This document shows, one piece after another, positions 9,045 through 17,283 of a stretch of 64,000 bases of DNA. Within the stretch, counting starts at the first letter, position 1, and each line of letters starts with the position of its first letter. The notes beneath the pieces are model-generated. The model made no database searches and was not told the DNA's origin. It saw nothing but the letters and a program-made list of their open reading frames with translations. Location: contig NZ_CP036402.1 in the NCBI RefSeq assembly GCF_004322855.1, forward strand, positions 4,558,001-4,622,000, given 5' to 3'. Source of the stretch: Egibacter rhizosphaerae (GTDB taxonomy: Bacteria; Actinomycetota; Nitriliruptoria; Euzebyales; Egibacteraceae). The position numbers and the translations under genes were made by a program.

Positions 9045-9899
9045 CTAGGACCCCGCCGCGGCCAACACCGCCCGCCGTGTGAGGACGTGCGCGAGGTGCC
9101 GTCGGTAGTCGGGGGCGGCGTTGACGTCGGACGGCGGGTCGGCCCCGTCGTCCGCCCGCGCCGCCGCGGCGGCCACCGCGTCCTCCTCGGCGGGCACACC
9201 CGCGAGCGCCTGCTCGGCGGCCTCCGCGCGCAGCGGGACCGAGGCCATGTGCGTCAGCCCGACCCGGGCCTCGGCGATGGCGCCGTTCTCCCGACGCACC
9301 ATCGCGGCCGCGCCCACGATCGCCCACGCCTGGGCGACGCGGTTGAACTTCTCGTAGCGGTGGCCCCAGCCGTCGTACTTGGGCACGCGGACCTCGACCA
9401 GCACCTCGTCATCGGAGAGCGCGGTCTGCAGGTAGTCGACGAAGAAATCGCGAGCGGGGATCGTGCGACGCCCGGTGGGTCCCTCGGCGACGAGCTCGAA
9501 CCCCATCGCGACCGCGACGGCCGGCAGGTCGCCGGCAGCGTCGCCGTGGGCGAGTGCCCCGCCGATCGTGCCTCGATGCCGGACCTGCGGGTCGCCGACC
9601 TGGGCGGTCGCCTCGGCCAGCAGCCCGCAGTGCTCCCGCACCCCGGGGTGCTGCACGATCGTCTCGTGGCGGGTCATCGCCCCGATCGCGACGTGGTCAC
9701 CGCCATCGCTGATCCCGCTGAGATCGTCGACGCGTTCGAGGTCGACGACCACCTCGGGGATCGCGAGCCGCAGCTTCATGATCGGCAGGAGGCTGTGGCC
9801 GCCCGCGAGCAGCTTCGCCTCGTCACCGTGCTGCGCCAGCGCATCCACCACGTCGCGGACGGACTGTGCGCGGACGTACTCGAAGTCGGCGGGGATCAC
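9045..9899 (-). CDS. CoxM-like FAD-binding subunit of molybdenum hydroxylase
   Basis: Medium, FAD-binding subunit of the xanthine oxidase/CO dehydrogenase family (284 aa). It passes electrons from the iron-sulfur subunit to an acceptor. The two FAD motifs are present: AGGHSLLP at about 32-39 and TIGGALAHGD at about 110-119. The C-terminal CO_deh_flav_C domain follows. The start GTG 9899 overlaps the coxL stop as GTGA. It closes the S-L-M subunit block. Length and motifs are normal for the family. Confidence 0.92.
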   Translation of the reverse strand: MIPADFEYVRAQSVRDVVDALAQHGDEAKLLAGGHSLLPIMKLRLAIPEVVVDLERVDDLSGISDGGDHVAIGAMTRHETIVQHPGVREHCGLLAEATAQVGDPQVRHRGTIGGALAHGDAAGDLPAVAVAMGFELVAEGPTGRRTIPARDFFVDYLQTALSDDEVLVEVRVPKYDGWGHRYEKFNRVAQAWAIVGAAAMVRRENGAIAEARVGLTHMASVPLRAEAAEQALAGVPAEEDAVAAAAARADDGADPPSDVNAAPDYRRHLAHVLTRRAVLAAAGS

Positions 9900-12274
9900 T
9901 GTGCACCTCGGGCTTCCTGGATGGCACGCCACACGTTCTGCGGCGAGGCGGGCAGTGGCACGTCGTCAACACCGAGATGGCGCAGGGTATCGACGACCCC
10001 GTTGATGATCGCCGGGGTCGACGCGATGGTCCCGGCCTCCCCCACGCCCTTCGACCCCAGCGGGTTCGTGGTCGCCGGCGTCTCGGTTCGATCGGTCTCG
10101 AACGTCGGCAGGTCCGGTGCGCCGGGGACGTAGTAGTCCATCATCGAACCGGTCGTGAGGTTGCCGTCCTCGTCGTGCACCGCCTCCTCGAAGAGCGCCT
10201 GGGCGATCCCCTGGGCGAGGCCGCCGTGGACCTGCCCCTCGACGATCTGCGGGTTCACCACCGTGCCGACGTCGTCCACCGCGACGTAGCGCCGGATGTC
10301 GACCGCGCCGGTCTCGGTGTCCACCTCGATCGCGGCGAGGTGCGTGCCGTGCGGGAAGGAGAGGTTCGAAGGGTCGAACGTCGTCTCCGCCGAGAGGTTC
10401 GGCTCGACCCCGTCGGGGAGATCGTGCGCGGCGAACGCCGCGAAGGCGACGTCCTGGATCGTCGTGGTCGCCTCGGGCGAGCCCCGAACGGTGAAGGTGC
10501 CGCGATCGAACTCGAGGTCGTCGGGGTTCGCCTCGAGCATGTGCGCCGCGATCGACCGTGCCTTGTCGATGATCTTGTCGGCGCAGTTGTGGACGGCGAC
10601 GCCGCCGACGACGAGGGAGCGCGAGCCGTAGGTGTCCATGCCGTTCGGGACGAGCTTGGTGTCCCCCGCGATGACGTCGACGTCGTCGTAGTCGACGCCC
10701 AGCGCGTCGGCGGCGATCTGGCTCCAGGCGGTCGCGTGCCCCTGGCCGTGGGCGGTCGAGCCCGTCAGGACCTCCACCTTCCCGGTGGGCAGAATCCGGA
10801 TCGACGCCCACTCCCAGCCGCCGGCAGCGTAGCGCAACTCCCCCAGGACGCGGCTGGGCGCGAGGCCACAGGCCTCGGTGAACGTCGACACCCCGATGCC
10901 GAGCTGCACCCGGTCGCCGCGCGACCGGCGCTCGGCCTGCTCGCGGCGCAGGTCGTCGTAGCCGAACCGCTCGAGCGCCCGCTCGGTGGCGGCCTCGTAG
11001 TTGCCCGAGTCGTACTGGAGCCCCGAGATCGTGTCGTACGGGAACTCGTCGTGGGTGATCCAGTTCTTGCGCCGCAGCTCGACCGGGTCCATGTCGAGCT
11101 CGGCGGCGAGCTCGCTCATGATCCGCTCGATCGCGTACGTCGCCTCCGGCCTGCCGGCACCCCGGTAGGCGTCGGTCGGTGTCTTCGTCGTGAACACGCC
11201 CGTGCAGCCGAAGTGGTAACTCGAGAACTTGTAGATCGCGTTGAACATTTGGGCGCCGAGCAACGGGATGCCCGGGGTCACTAGCTGCAGGTACGCGCCC
11301 ATGTCGGCGAGCAGATCGACCTTGAGGCCCTTGACCCGTCCGTCCCGGGTCGCGGAGATCTGCAGGTCCTGGATCTGGTCACGACCGTGGATCGTTGTCT
11401 GGTAGCCCTCGCTGCGCGAGGCGGTCCATTTGATCGGGCGCCCGAGCCGCTGGGCGACGGCCAGCGCGAGCGGCTCCTCGGGATAGACGTTCAGCTTCGA
11501 GCCGAAGCCGCCGCCCACGTCCGGTGCGACCACGCGGAGCTTGTGCTCGGGAACCCCGGTGACCACCGCCATCATGACCCGCAGGATGTGCGGGATCTGG
11601 GTCGCGGAGTAGAGGGTGTACTCACCGGCCGCGCTGATCGGCGCGCAGACCACGGCGCGCGGTTCGATCGCGTTCGGGATGAGCCGCTGCTGGCGGAACC
11701 GTCGGGACACGACCACCGTGTCCTCGCCGGAGAAGTCGCCGTCCAGATCTCCGTTCTCCAGTTCCCAGTAGTAGGCGCGGTTCGTGCCCGCGTCGGCGTG
11801 CACCAGCGGCGCCCCGTCGGCGAGGGCGGCCTCCATGTCGACGACCGCATCGAGCGGCTCGTAGTCGACCTCGATGAACTCCAGCGCGTCCGCGGCGCTG
11901 TAGCGGTCGCGCGCCACGACGACCGCGACCGGGTCGCCGGTGTGCTTGACCTCGTCGACCGCGAGGGGCCAGTGATCGGGCATGACGATGTCCTCGGTGA
12001 CCGGCCACGCGCACGGGAGCCCCGCCGCCCACTGCTCGGCGAGGTCCGCGCCGCTGAAGGCGGCCATCACGTTCGGCTGAGCCAGTGCCTCGCTCACGTC
12101 GACCCGTTCGATCCGCGCATGGGCCATCGGGCTGCGGAGGACGGCCATGTGCAGCATGCCCGGGAACTGGAGGTTGTCGGTCCACTGGGTCTGCCCACTG
12201 ATGAGCCGCGCATCCTCCTTGCGCAGCACTGGTTGCCCGACGGTCATCCCGGTGCGCTCGCTGGTATCGGTCAT
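9896..12274 (-). CDS. Form II CoxL-like molybdenum hydroxylase large subunit
   Basis: Molybdopterin-binding catalytic subunit (792 aa), family of aerobic CO dehydrogenase/xanthine oxidase. The active-site loop reads AYRGAGR (369-375), the signature of form II (putative) CODH, not AYRCSFR of proven form I enzymes with the Cu-binding Cys. GGGFGSK (254-260) and KGVGEAG near the C-terminus, with the conserved catalytic Glu, are intact. Gene order S-L-M also fits form II, whereas form I is M-S-L. Whether form II enzymes use CO physiologically is debated; the substrate may be another small carbonyl or aromatic compound. The enzyme is expected to be a dimer of CoxSLM trimers in the cytoplasm. Confidence 0.93.
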   Translation of the reverse strand: MTDTSERTGMTVGQPVLRKEDARLISGQTQWTDNLQFPGMLHMAVLRSPMAHARIERVDVSEALAQPNVMAAFSGADLAEQWAAGLPCAWPVTEDIVMPDHWPLAVDEVKHTGDPVAVVVARDRYSAADALEFIEVDYEPLDAVVDMEAALADGAPLVHADAGTNRAYYWELENGDLDGDFSGEDTVVVSRRFRQQRLIPNAIEPRAVVCAPISAAGEYTLYSATQIPHILRVMMAVVTGVPEHKLRVVAPDVGGGFGSKLNVYPEEPLALAVAQRLGRPIKWTASRSEGYQTTIHGRDQIQDLQISATRDGRVKGLKVDLLADMGAYLQLVTPGIPLLGAQMFNAIYKFSSYHFGCTGVFTTKTPTDAYRGAGRPEATYAIERIMSELAAELDMDPVELRRKNWITHDEFPYDTISGLQYDSGNYEAATERALERFGYDDLRREQAERRSRGDRVQLGIGVSTFTEACGLAPSRVLGELRYAAGGWEWASIRILPTGKVEVLTGSTAHGQGHATAWSQIAADALGVDYDDVDVIAGDTKLVPNGMDTYGSRSLVVGGVAVHNCADKIIDKARSIAAHMLEANPDDLEFDRGTFTVRGSPEATTTIQDVAFAAFAAHDLPDGVEPNLSAETTFDPSNLSFPHGTHLAAIEVDTETGAVDIRRYVAVDDVGTVVNPQIVEGQVHGGLAQGIAQALFEEAVHDEDGNLTTGSMMDYYVPGAPDLPTFETDRTETPATTNPLGSKGVGEAGTIASTPAIINGVVDTLRHLGVDDVPLPASPQNVWRAIQEARGAQ

Positions 12275-12285
12275 CGCTCGCCCCC

Positions 12286-12750
12286 CTAGCCGCGCATGTT
12301 GGTGGCGGCGGTCCGCACCGCCTTGACGATGTTCTGGTAACCGGTGCACCGGCAGAGGTTGCCCTCGATCCCCTCGCGGATCTCGTCGTCGGTGGGGTCG
12401 GGGTTCTGCTCGAGGAGGTCGATGGAGGACATGATCATGCCGGGCGTGCAGTACCCGCACTGCAGGCCGTGCTCGGTGTGGAAGGCGGCCTGGATGGGGT
12501 GCCACTCGCCGTTGGCGACGCCCTGGATGGTACGGATCTCACGACCGTCGGCCTGGACGGCGAGCATGGTGCAGGACTTCGCGCTGCGCCCGTCGACGAG
12601 CACCGTGCAGGCCCCGCAGTTCGACGTGTCGCAGCCGATGTTGGTGCCCGTGAGCCCGAGCGTGTCGCGGAGGTAGTGCACCAGCAGTGTGCGGGGCTCG
12701 ACATCGTCGGCGTAGGTGGTGTCGTCGACGGTCACTTCGATCCGTGGCAT
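12286..12750 (-). CDS. CoxS-like [2Fe-2S] subunit of molybdenum hydroxylase
   Basis: Small iron-sulfur subunit (154 aa) carrying two [2Fe-2S] clusters that link the Mo site to FAD. The plant-type ferredoxin cluster has cysteines at 40, 45, 48 and 60 ([12 protein letters not shown]). The second, helical-domain cluster has C98, C101, C133 and C135 (QCGYC and NLCRCTG). The start ATG 12750 has a very good GGAGG six bases upstream; an upstream in-frame start at 12801 would put the start inside the predicted promoter. It is the first gene of the operon, 11 nt before coxL. Confidence 0.95.
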   Translation of the reverse strand: MPRIEVTVDDTTYADDVEPRTLLVHYLRDTLGLTGTNIGCDTSNCGACTVLVDGRSAKSCTMLAVQADGREIRTIQGVANGEWHPIQAAFHTEHGLQCGYCTPGMIMSSIDLLEQNPDPTDDEIREGIEGNLCRCTGYQNIVKAVRTAATNMRG

Positions 12751-12796
12751 TCGGACCTCCTGTCGTGGGCCGGGGAGCCTCGGGGGGCGGGAGATG

Positions 12797-12825
12797 ACCA
12801 TAGGACCCGTGCCCGGGTTTGTGAA
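12797..12825 (-). promoter_or_regulatory. Predicted sigma70-type promoter of the cox operon
   Basis: On the minus strand, TTCACA (12825-12820) is followed after exactly 17 nt by TATGGT (12802-12797), a good housekeeping promoter for an actinobacterium. It would start transcription near 12790, giving a leader of about 40 nt before the coxS start at 12750. No operator or riboswitch fold was recognised by eye. Confidence 0.5.
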
Positions 12826-13021
12826 GGGTTCATGGCGGGCAGCGACACCTGGACATCAGCGGCCGACGCCCAGTGGCAATCCCGACCGTGCCGGACCTGC
12901 GGCTCGGAGTTCTCGGCACCTCGTCGATCGAGATCCCGATCCATCCTCGAGTGATGGTCGAAGGAGGCGAACGGCGTCCGGTTTACGCCGGTCGCGGGGT
13001 AGGCGTGGCTAGACGGCGAGC

Positions 13022-13384
13022 CTACGAGCCATCCAAGTCCTCCTCGAGGTCCTGCATCTCCTCGTCGAACTCCTGGAAGGCGTCGTCGATGTCCTCGACC
13101 GCACCGAACACGATGGTCATTCCCCAGATGCCCAGCACCACGGCGATCGCGCTCAGGATTGCGCCGATTAGTCCCATGGTCTTGCCGGAGCGGGCCGGGT
13201 TCTTTCGGGCCTTGTTGAAGCCGATCAGTCCGAATATCAGCCCGAGGGCGCCGCAGATCAACGCGATGAAACCCGTGAGCGGCACGAACCCGAACACGAC
13301 CCCGACGATGCCGAGCACCAACGCCGTAACGGCCATCCCGTTGCCGAGCTTCTCGCCCGTCTGAGCCTGCGATGCGTCAGCCAT
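13022..13384 (-). CDS. DUF4190-like small membrane protein
   Basis: 120-aa protein with two to three hydrophobic segments (about residues 18-60 and 70-98) rich in Gly, Ile, Leu and Val, and the ALVLGIVGVVFGF and ALICGALGLIFG repeats typical of DUF4190 proteins. It begins with a short polar segment and ends with a strongly acidic tail (residues 95-120) that is probably cytoplasmic or lies at the membrane surface. It lies 140 nt downstream of the coiled-coil protein on the same strand, and the two could be co-transcribed. No function is known for DUF4190; the family is common in actinobacteria and often linked with envelope or membrane-remodelling genes. Confidence 0.75.
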   Translation of the reverse strand: MADASQAQTGEKLGNGMAVTALVLGIVGVVFGFVPLTGFIALICGALGLIFGLIGFNKARKNPARSGKTMGLIGAILSAIAVVLGIWGMTIVFGAVEDIDDAFQEFDEEMQDLEEDLDGS

Positions 13385-13524
13385 GACGTTCCCCCTTACG
13401 TCGAGGTGTCAGCGTTGCAGTTCCGCTGTGATCCCGACAAGGGGTGTCCATCCTCGTTTCGGCACATCTGAGCATCTTGAGGCGTGCGCCGGCGGTAGGT
13501 GATCGACGTCCGGGCGTTAAGCTG

Positions 13525-14334
13525 TCACTCGACGATGCTCCATTCGCTGCAGCTCGCTGATTCGAAGCCCGCGTCGCTTCCGGAGATCTCAACCGTCGTG
13601 GGCCCTGAGACGAGCCCGTTGGTGATCCTGTCCGACGCGTCTCCGCCGAGCCCGCTCATCCGCTCCCAGTAGCAGCCGGCTGGGTTGCTACCGTCGGGCC
13701 CGTCGGTGCGGTAGGTGCCGGGCTCGATCTCCTCACCCACGACATGTACGCCGTTGCCGAATGTGGTCATGGTCTCGCGTTCCTCGGCCTGCGCGAGCTC
13801 GGACTCGCGGTCGTCGAGCTCGGACTCGCGGTCGTCGAGCTCGGCGACGCGGTCCTCAGCCTCGCCGACGATCTCGTCCGCCTCCGATTCGGCGTCGGCG
13901 AGCATCTCGTCGCGTTCGTTCTCGAGTTCGTCGCGAGCGGCGTCCAGCGCGTCGTCGGCGTCGCGTTCGGCGGCTTCAGCGCGATCCGCAGCGTCGGCGA
14001 GGTCTCCTTCAAGTTCGGAGACCCGGTCCTCGGCCTCGGCGATGCGGTCCTCGGCCTCGGCCAGGTCTTGCTCGGCTTCGTCGGCGCGTTCGGTTTCGGC
14101 TTCGGCGCGTTCCTCCAAGGAGACCGCGGCGGCGCGAGCTTCCTGGAGATCGGCCTCAAGCACCTCCTCGTCACCACCCAACGACGCGCCCACGATCAGC
14201 GCGACGAGTGCCGTGACCGGTAGGAGGACGGGGCGGCGTTTCCACCACGCCGGTCGGGGCGCCTCTTCGCCCTGCGGCCCCTGAGATGGCATCGGCTCGG
14301 TGGCGTCCTGCCACCCGTGCGATTCGTCAGACAT
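13525..14334 (-). CDS. Membrane-anchored coiled-coil protein with conserved C-terminal domain
   Basis: 269-aa protein of unknown function. Residues 1-30 are polar. A single hydrophobic helix (about 33-51) follows a basic WWKRR patch, so the rest should be outside the cell. Residues 56-185 form one long, highly charged coiled coil rich in Glu, Ala, Asp and Arg, with internal heptad repeats. The last 75 residues form a small domain (GNGVHVVGEEIEPGTYR, then a tryptophan- and cysteine-containing strand) that I recognise as a recurrent C-terminal module of actinobacterial secreted proteins, without a known role. Its two cysteines could form a disulfide. ATG 14334 is chosen because it starts right before the TM region. 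Homology-based function: none. Confidence 0.75.
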   Translation of the reverse strand: MSDESHGWQDATEPMPSQGPQGEEAPRPAWWKRRPVLLPVTALVALIVGASLGGDEEVLEADLQEARAAAVSLEERAEAETERADEAEQDLAEAEDRIAEAEDRVSELEGDLADAADRAEAAERDADDALDAARDELENERDEMLADAESEADEIVGEAEDRVAELDDRESELDDRESELAQAEERETMTTFGNGVHVVGEEIEPGTYRTDGPDGSNPAGCYWERMSGLGGDASDRITNGLVSGPTTVEISGSDAGFESASCSEWSIVE

Positions 14335-14462
14335 AGATTCCCCGCCCACGAGTCCTACCCCCGCAACGTCGGTAGCGTGCCACGGGTGTGTGACCTGCTG
14401 CAGGGGCGGACCGGGGTGGGTCGCGAACAGTGAACGTCCAGGTCCACGGGGTGGGATGCTCC

Positions 14463-15479
14463 CTACCCGCCGATGTAGCTCATCTCGACCTTCTGCTGCT
14501 GCGCCGTCTCCTCGGTGCGCAGCTCCGAGTAGCGGTCGGTGCGCACGCGCCAGAGCCCCGCGAGCGCGTCGGCGAGTTCCTCGTCGCTCGCACCACCGCG
14601 CAGCAACGACCGCAGGTCGTACCCCTGCGCACCGAACAGGCAGGTGTACACCTCGCCGACGGCCGACAGCCGGGCGCGGGTGCACGTCGCGCAGAACGGC
14701 TCGGTGACCGACGAGATGACCCCGACCTCACCCCCGCCGTCGAGGTAGCGCCACCGGTCGGCGACCTCGCCGGTGTACGCCGGGTCGACCGGCTCGATCG
14801 GGAAGGCCTCGTGGATCAGCTCGACGACCTGGCGGCTGGGCACGACCTCGTCGAGGCGCCAGCCGTTCGTCGTACCCACGTCCATGTACTCGATGAAGCG
14901 CACGATCACGCCGTGCTCGCGGCCGAACCGGGCGAGGTCGACGATGCCGTCGTCGTTGACGCCCCGCTTGACCACCGCGTTGACCTTGATGGGGTCGAAG
15001 CCCGCCTCCGCGGCCGCGGCGATCCCGTCGAGCACCTGGCGCAGCGGGATCGGCGTGTCGGCCATCGCGGTGAAGACGTTCTCGTCGATCGAGTCGAGGC
15101 TGATGGTCAGCCGGCGCAGCCCCGCCTCGTAGAGCGCCGGTGCCTGCGCCCGCAGCAACGACCCGTTGGTGGTGAGCCCGATGTCCTCGATGCCGTCGAC
15201 CTCGGTGAGCATCGCGACCAGCGTGGGGAGGTCACGGCGGACCAGTGGCTCACCGCCGGTCAGGCGAATCTTTCGCGCGCCGAGCCCGGCGGCGATCCGG
15301 ACGACCCGCGTGATCTCCTCGAAGGTGAGGAGCTCCTCGCGGTCGAGGAACGCATGATCGGGGCCGAACAGCTCGCGCGGCATGCAGTAGCGGCAGCGGA
15401 AGTTGCAGCGGTCGGTGACCGACACCCGCAGATCCCGTAGTGGCCGCTGGTACTGGTCGACGACCGGCAAGTCACCCAT
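14463..15479 (-). CDS. moaA: GTP 3',8-cyclase MoaA
   Basis: Radical-SAM enzyme (338 aa) of molybdenum cofactor synthesis that, with MoaC, turns GTP into cyclic pyranopterin phosphate. The SAM-binding cluster motif CNFRCRYC has cysteines at 25, 29 and 32; the second, substrate-binding cluster uses cysteines in PFCATCTRARL and CLFG near the C-terminus. The C-terminal YIGG gives the conserved double glycine needed for activity. It is a single gene on the minus strand, in the same region as the molybdenum hydroxylase operon it would supply, but not in the same transcript. Start ATG 15479 fits the family start (VVDQYQRPLRDLRVSVTDRC). Confidence 0.96.
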   Translation of the reverse strand: MGDLPVVDQYQRPLRDLRVSVTDRCNFRCRYCMPRELFGPDHAFLDREELLTFEEITRVVRIAAGLGARKIRLTGGEPLVRRDLPTLVAMLTEVDGIEDIGLTTNGSLLRAQAPALYEAGLRRLTISLDSIDENVFTAMADTPIPLRQVLDGIAAAAEAGFDPIKVNAVVKRGVNDDGIVDLARFGREHGVIVRFIEYMDVGTTNGWRLDEVVPSRQVVELIHEAFPIEPVDPAYTGEVADRWRYLDGGGEVGVISSVTEPFCATCTRARLSAVGEVYTCLFGAQGYDLRSLLRGGASDEELADALAGLWRVRTDRYSELRTEETAQQQKVEMSYIGG

Positions 15480-15538
15480 GCCGCGACTGTAGAGGCCGCG
15501 CCCGCCCGGCGCCAGGCACGTACCTGCCCGGGGGGTTC

Positions 15539-16498
15539 TCAGGCCACATCCGACGCCGCCAGCGCGTCGGCGATGCGGTCGAGGCTGGCGCGGTCGGCGA
15601 TGTCACGGGGCAGCTCGGGCAGGTGCACGCACGGGAGATCCCCGAAGCGTCGCGTGATCTCGGCGAGGTAGTCGGCTTGCTGCTCCCGTCGCTCGGCGAG
15701 GAACCGGCCGTCGGCATCGCGTCCGAGGACCCGGTTCACGACCACGCCGGCGACCGCGAGGCCGTGGTCGGCCAGCTGGCTGCGGGCGCGTACGGTCTCC
15801 TCGATCGGCAACCGCTCGGGCACGACGACGAGCCACACCGCCGTGTCCTCCCGCAGACGCTCGGCCGCTCGACCCAGACGATCGCGGCGCTCCCGCAGGC
15901 GCACCAGCACGGTGTCCTGCTCGGGCTCCTCCCGGCCGGCGAGATTGCGCAGCATGCGCTCGGTCCCGGTGACCCGCTCGCGCTGCCGGACCAGTCCCTC
16001 GACCCACGCGCCCAACAGGGCCGGCAGGGTGAGCAGCCGGAGCGTGTGCCCGGTGGGCGCGGTGTCGACGACCAGGCGGTCGTACTCCCCCGGACAGCGC
16101 TCGAGCAGCGCGGCGACCCGCTCGAACGTCGCCGTCTCGGCCGTCCCCGGGCTGTCCCGGGCGAGCCGGAGGTGGCGGCGGACCTGCGGCCAGAGCTCGG
16201 GATCGACCCGATCGGCGACCGCGTCCTCGACGGCGTCGAGATGCTCGGCGGCGACGCGCTCGGGATCGAGCTCGAGCGCGTCCAAGCGCTCCTCCACCGC
16301 CGTCGGCTCGGCGGTCAACCGTGAGCCGAGCGCGTCCCCGATGGAGTGCGCCGGATCGGTCGAGACCAGCAGCGTGCGGGCACCGTTCGCCGCGAGCGTT
16401 CGGGCTGTCGCGGCGGCCACCGTCGTCTTGCCCACCCCGCCCTTGCCGGAGAGCAGCACGATGGGGCGGTCAGAGGGTGCACTGGTAGGCGTGGTCAA
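15539..16498 (-). CDS. ArsA-like P-loop ATPase
   Basis: 319-aa SIMIBI-class ATPase of the ArsA/Get3 family. Seen: deviant Walker A LLSGKGGVGKTT (16-27), switch region VSTDPAHS (about 48-55), and VDTAPTGHTLRLL, the family A-loop/switch 2 signature. It is a single-domain protein, unlike the tandem ArsA of arsenite pumps, and lacks the arsenite-binding cysteines of that protein as far as I can see. The start is TTG 16498, whose TTGA overlaps the stop of the CC-ended small gene. No arsB, arsC or arsR is near, so arsenic resistance is not supported. A role in moving a thiol-bound metal, or in inserting or remodelling a membrane protein, is inference. Confidence 0.8.
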   Translation of the reverse strand: MTTPTSAPSDRPIVLLSGKGGVGKTTVAAATARTLAANGARTLLVSTDPAHSIGDALGSRLTAEPTAVEERLDALELDPERVAAEHLDAVEDAVADRVDPELWPQVRRHLRLARDSPGTAETATFERVAALLERCPGEYDRLVVDTAPTGHTLRLLTLPALLGAWVEGLVRQRERVTGTERMLRNLAGREEPEQDTVLVRLRERRDRLGRAAERLREDTAVWLVVVPERLPIEETVRARSQLADHGLAVAGVVVNRVLGRDADGRFLAERREQQADYLAEITRRFGDLPCVHLPELPRDIADRASLDRIADALAASDVA

Positions 16499-16776
16499 CA
16501 GCAGACCCCAGGATCCGGTGCGCGCTCCCACCCCTCGCGGCGGTGCCAGTCGTGGTAGGCGGCGATCATCTCGGGCAACAGTTCGGCAGTGACGGGGCTG
16601 GCGGGATTCTCGACCCCGAGCGCCTCCAGGAACAGCAACGTGACCAACAGGTCCTCCTGTCGGCGGGCCTCCCGTTCGAGCGCGGAGCGGTAGCGGACGG
16701 TGTAGACCTGCTCGTAGTGTCCCGCTGCCCGGCGCAGCGCGCTGATCACCCGACTGAACGCAGGGCGACCCCTCAC
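16495..16776 (-). CDS. Small protein ending in Cys-Cys (cory-CC-star-like)
   Basis: 93-aa helical, charged protein whose last residues are GVCC followed at once by the stop. I recall a family of actinobacterial small proteins named cory-CC-star for exactly this ending. E. coli YbdD, the partner encoded beside cstA, also ends in Cys-Cys, and its segment before the tail is similar in kind. The match here is by pattern, not by computed alignment. No hydrophobic segment is present, so it is cytoplasmic. It starts at GTG 16776 overlapping the preceding gene (GTGA) and its stop overlaps the ArsA-like gene (TTGA), so all three should be made in fixed ratio. Function unknown; a thiol role is likely. 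Confidence 0.7.
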   Translation of the reverse strand: MRGRPAFSRVISALRRAAGHYEQVYTVRYRSALEREARRQEDLLVTLLFLEALGVENPASPVTAELLPEMIAAYHDWHRREGWERAPDPGVCC

Positions 16777-17192
16777 GGGCTGGCGGCGAGCTCGTCGAGC
16801 ACGGCTGCCACCACCGAATCGGGGTCCTCGGCGATCGTCCCCCAGTGCAGGACCTTGCCGTCCACGACGACGGCTCCCGTGCCCACGCCACGGCGTACCT
16901 GTCGCAGGGCGTCCCGCCGTCCCATGCCCCGCCGACGCCGGGCATCGCGATAGATCATCGGCGGCAGCGCGACCGTGTTGCGGGGATCCACCACGGTCAG
17001 CTCGATCCGTTCGTCGCCCAGGGCCTCGTGCAGGGCCCGGTAGACGACCCCCATCCGCTCCATGCCCGCACGAGCCCGTGGAAAGGGGTCGACCTCGCAC
17101 AGCCCGCTGTCGAGGCCGCCGAGGCGACCACAGCAACCGGAACCTCCCATCTGGGTGTCCCACTCGCGGACCAGCAGCACCCGCGGCCGCAC
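16773..17192 (-). CDS. Uncharacterised protein with GSGCCGRLGG motif
   Basis: 139-aa protein, first gene of the three-gene overlapping unit. A beta strand PRVLLVREWD is followed by GSGCCGRLGG (about 17-26) and another cysteine at about 32 (GLCEVD), then helices and strands (ELTVVDPRN; GAVVVDGKVLHWG) that would suit a thioredoxin-like fold. ArsD, the metallochaperone for ArsA, has the same sort of layout (a strand followed by vicinal cysteines) and the same kind of ATPase partner, but the sequences are not obviously related. Start GTG 17192 has AAGGAG five to six bases upstream. I do not recognise a named family. Confidence 0.6.
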   Translation of the reverse strand: MRPRVLLVREWDTQMGGSGCCGRLGGLDSGLCEVDPFPRARAGMERMGVVYRALHEALGDERIELTVVDPRNTVALPPMIYRDARRRRGMGRRDALRQVRRGVGTGAVVVDGKVLHWGTIAEDPDSVVAAVLDELAASP

Positions 17193-17241
17193 GGTCGCTC
17201 CTTCGGTTCGGCGGGTGTCCCGGCTCCCTGGCGGGAATGTT

Positions 17242-17273
17242 CCCGCGGCCGCGCGGGCGCACGCGGCCGCGGG
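17242..17273 (-). terminator. Perfect 12-bp hairpin after cstA
   Basis: Arms 17242-17253 and 17262-17273 are exact inverted copies (CCCGCGGCCGCG) with an 8-nt loop, starting 11 nt after the cstA stop. There is no T tract, as is common in GC-rich actinobacteria. It would lower or stop transcription into the CC-protein unit, or stabilise the cstA mRNA end. Confidence 0.55.
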
Positions 17274-17283
17274 GTCGCCGTCG

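Noticed and set aside
9896-12274. True form I CO dehydrogenase
   Set aside because: Active-site loop is AYRGAGR, not AYRCSFR, and subunit order is S-L-M.
15539-16498. Arsenite efflux system
   Set aside because: ArsA-like ATPase alone; no arsB, acr3, arsC or arsR and no arsenite-binding Cys set seen.
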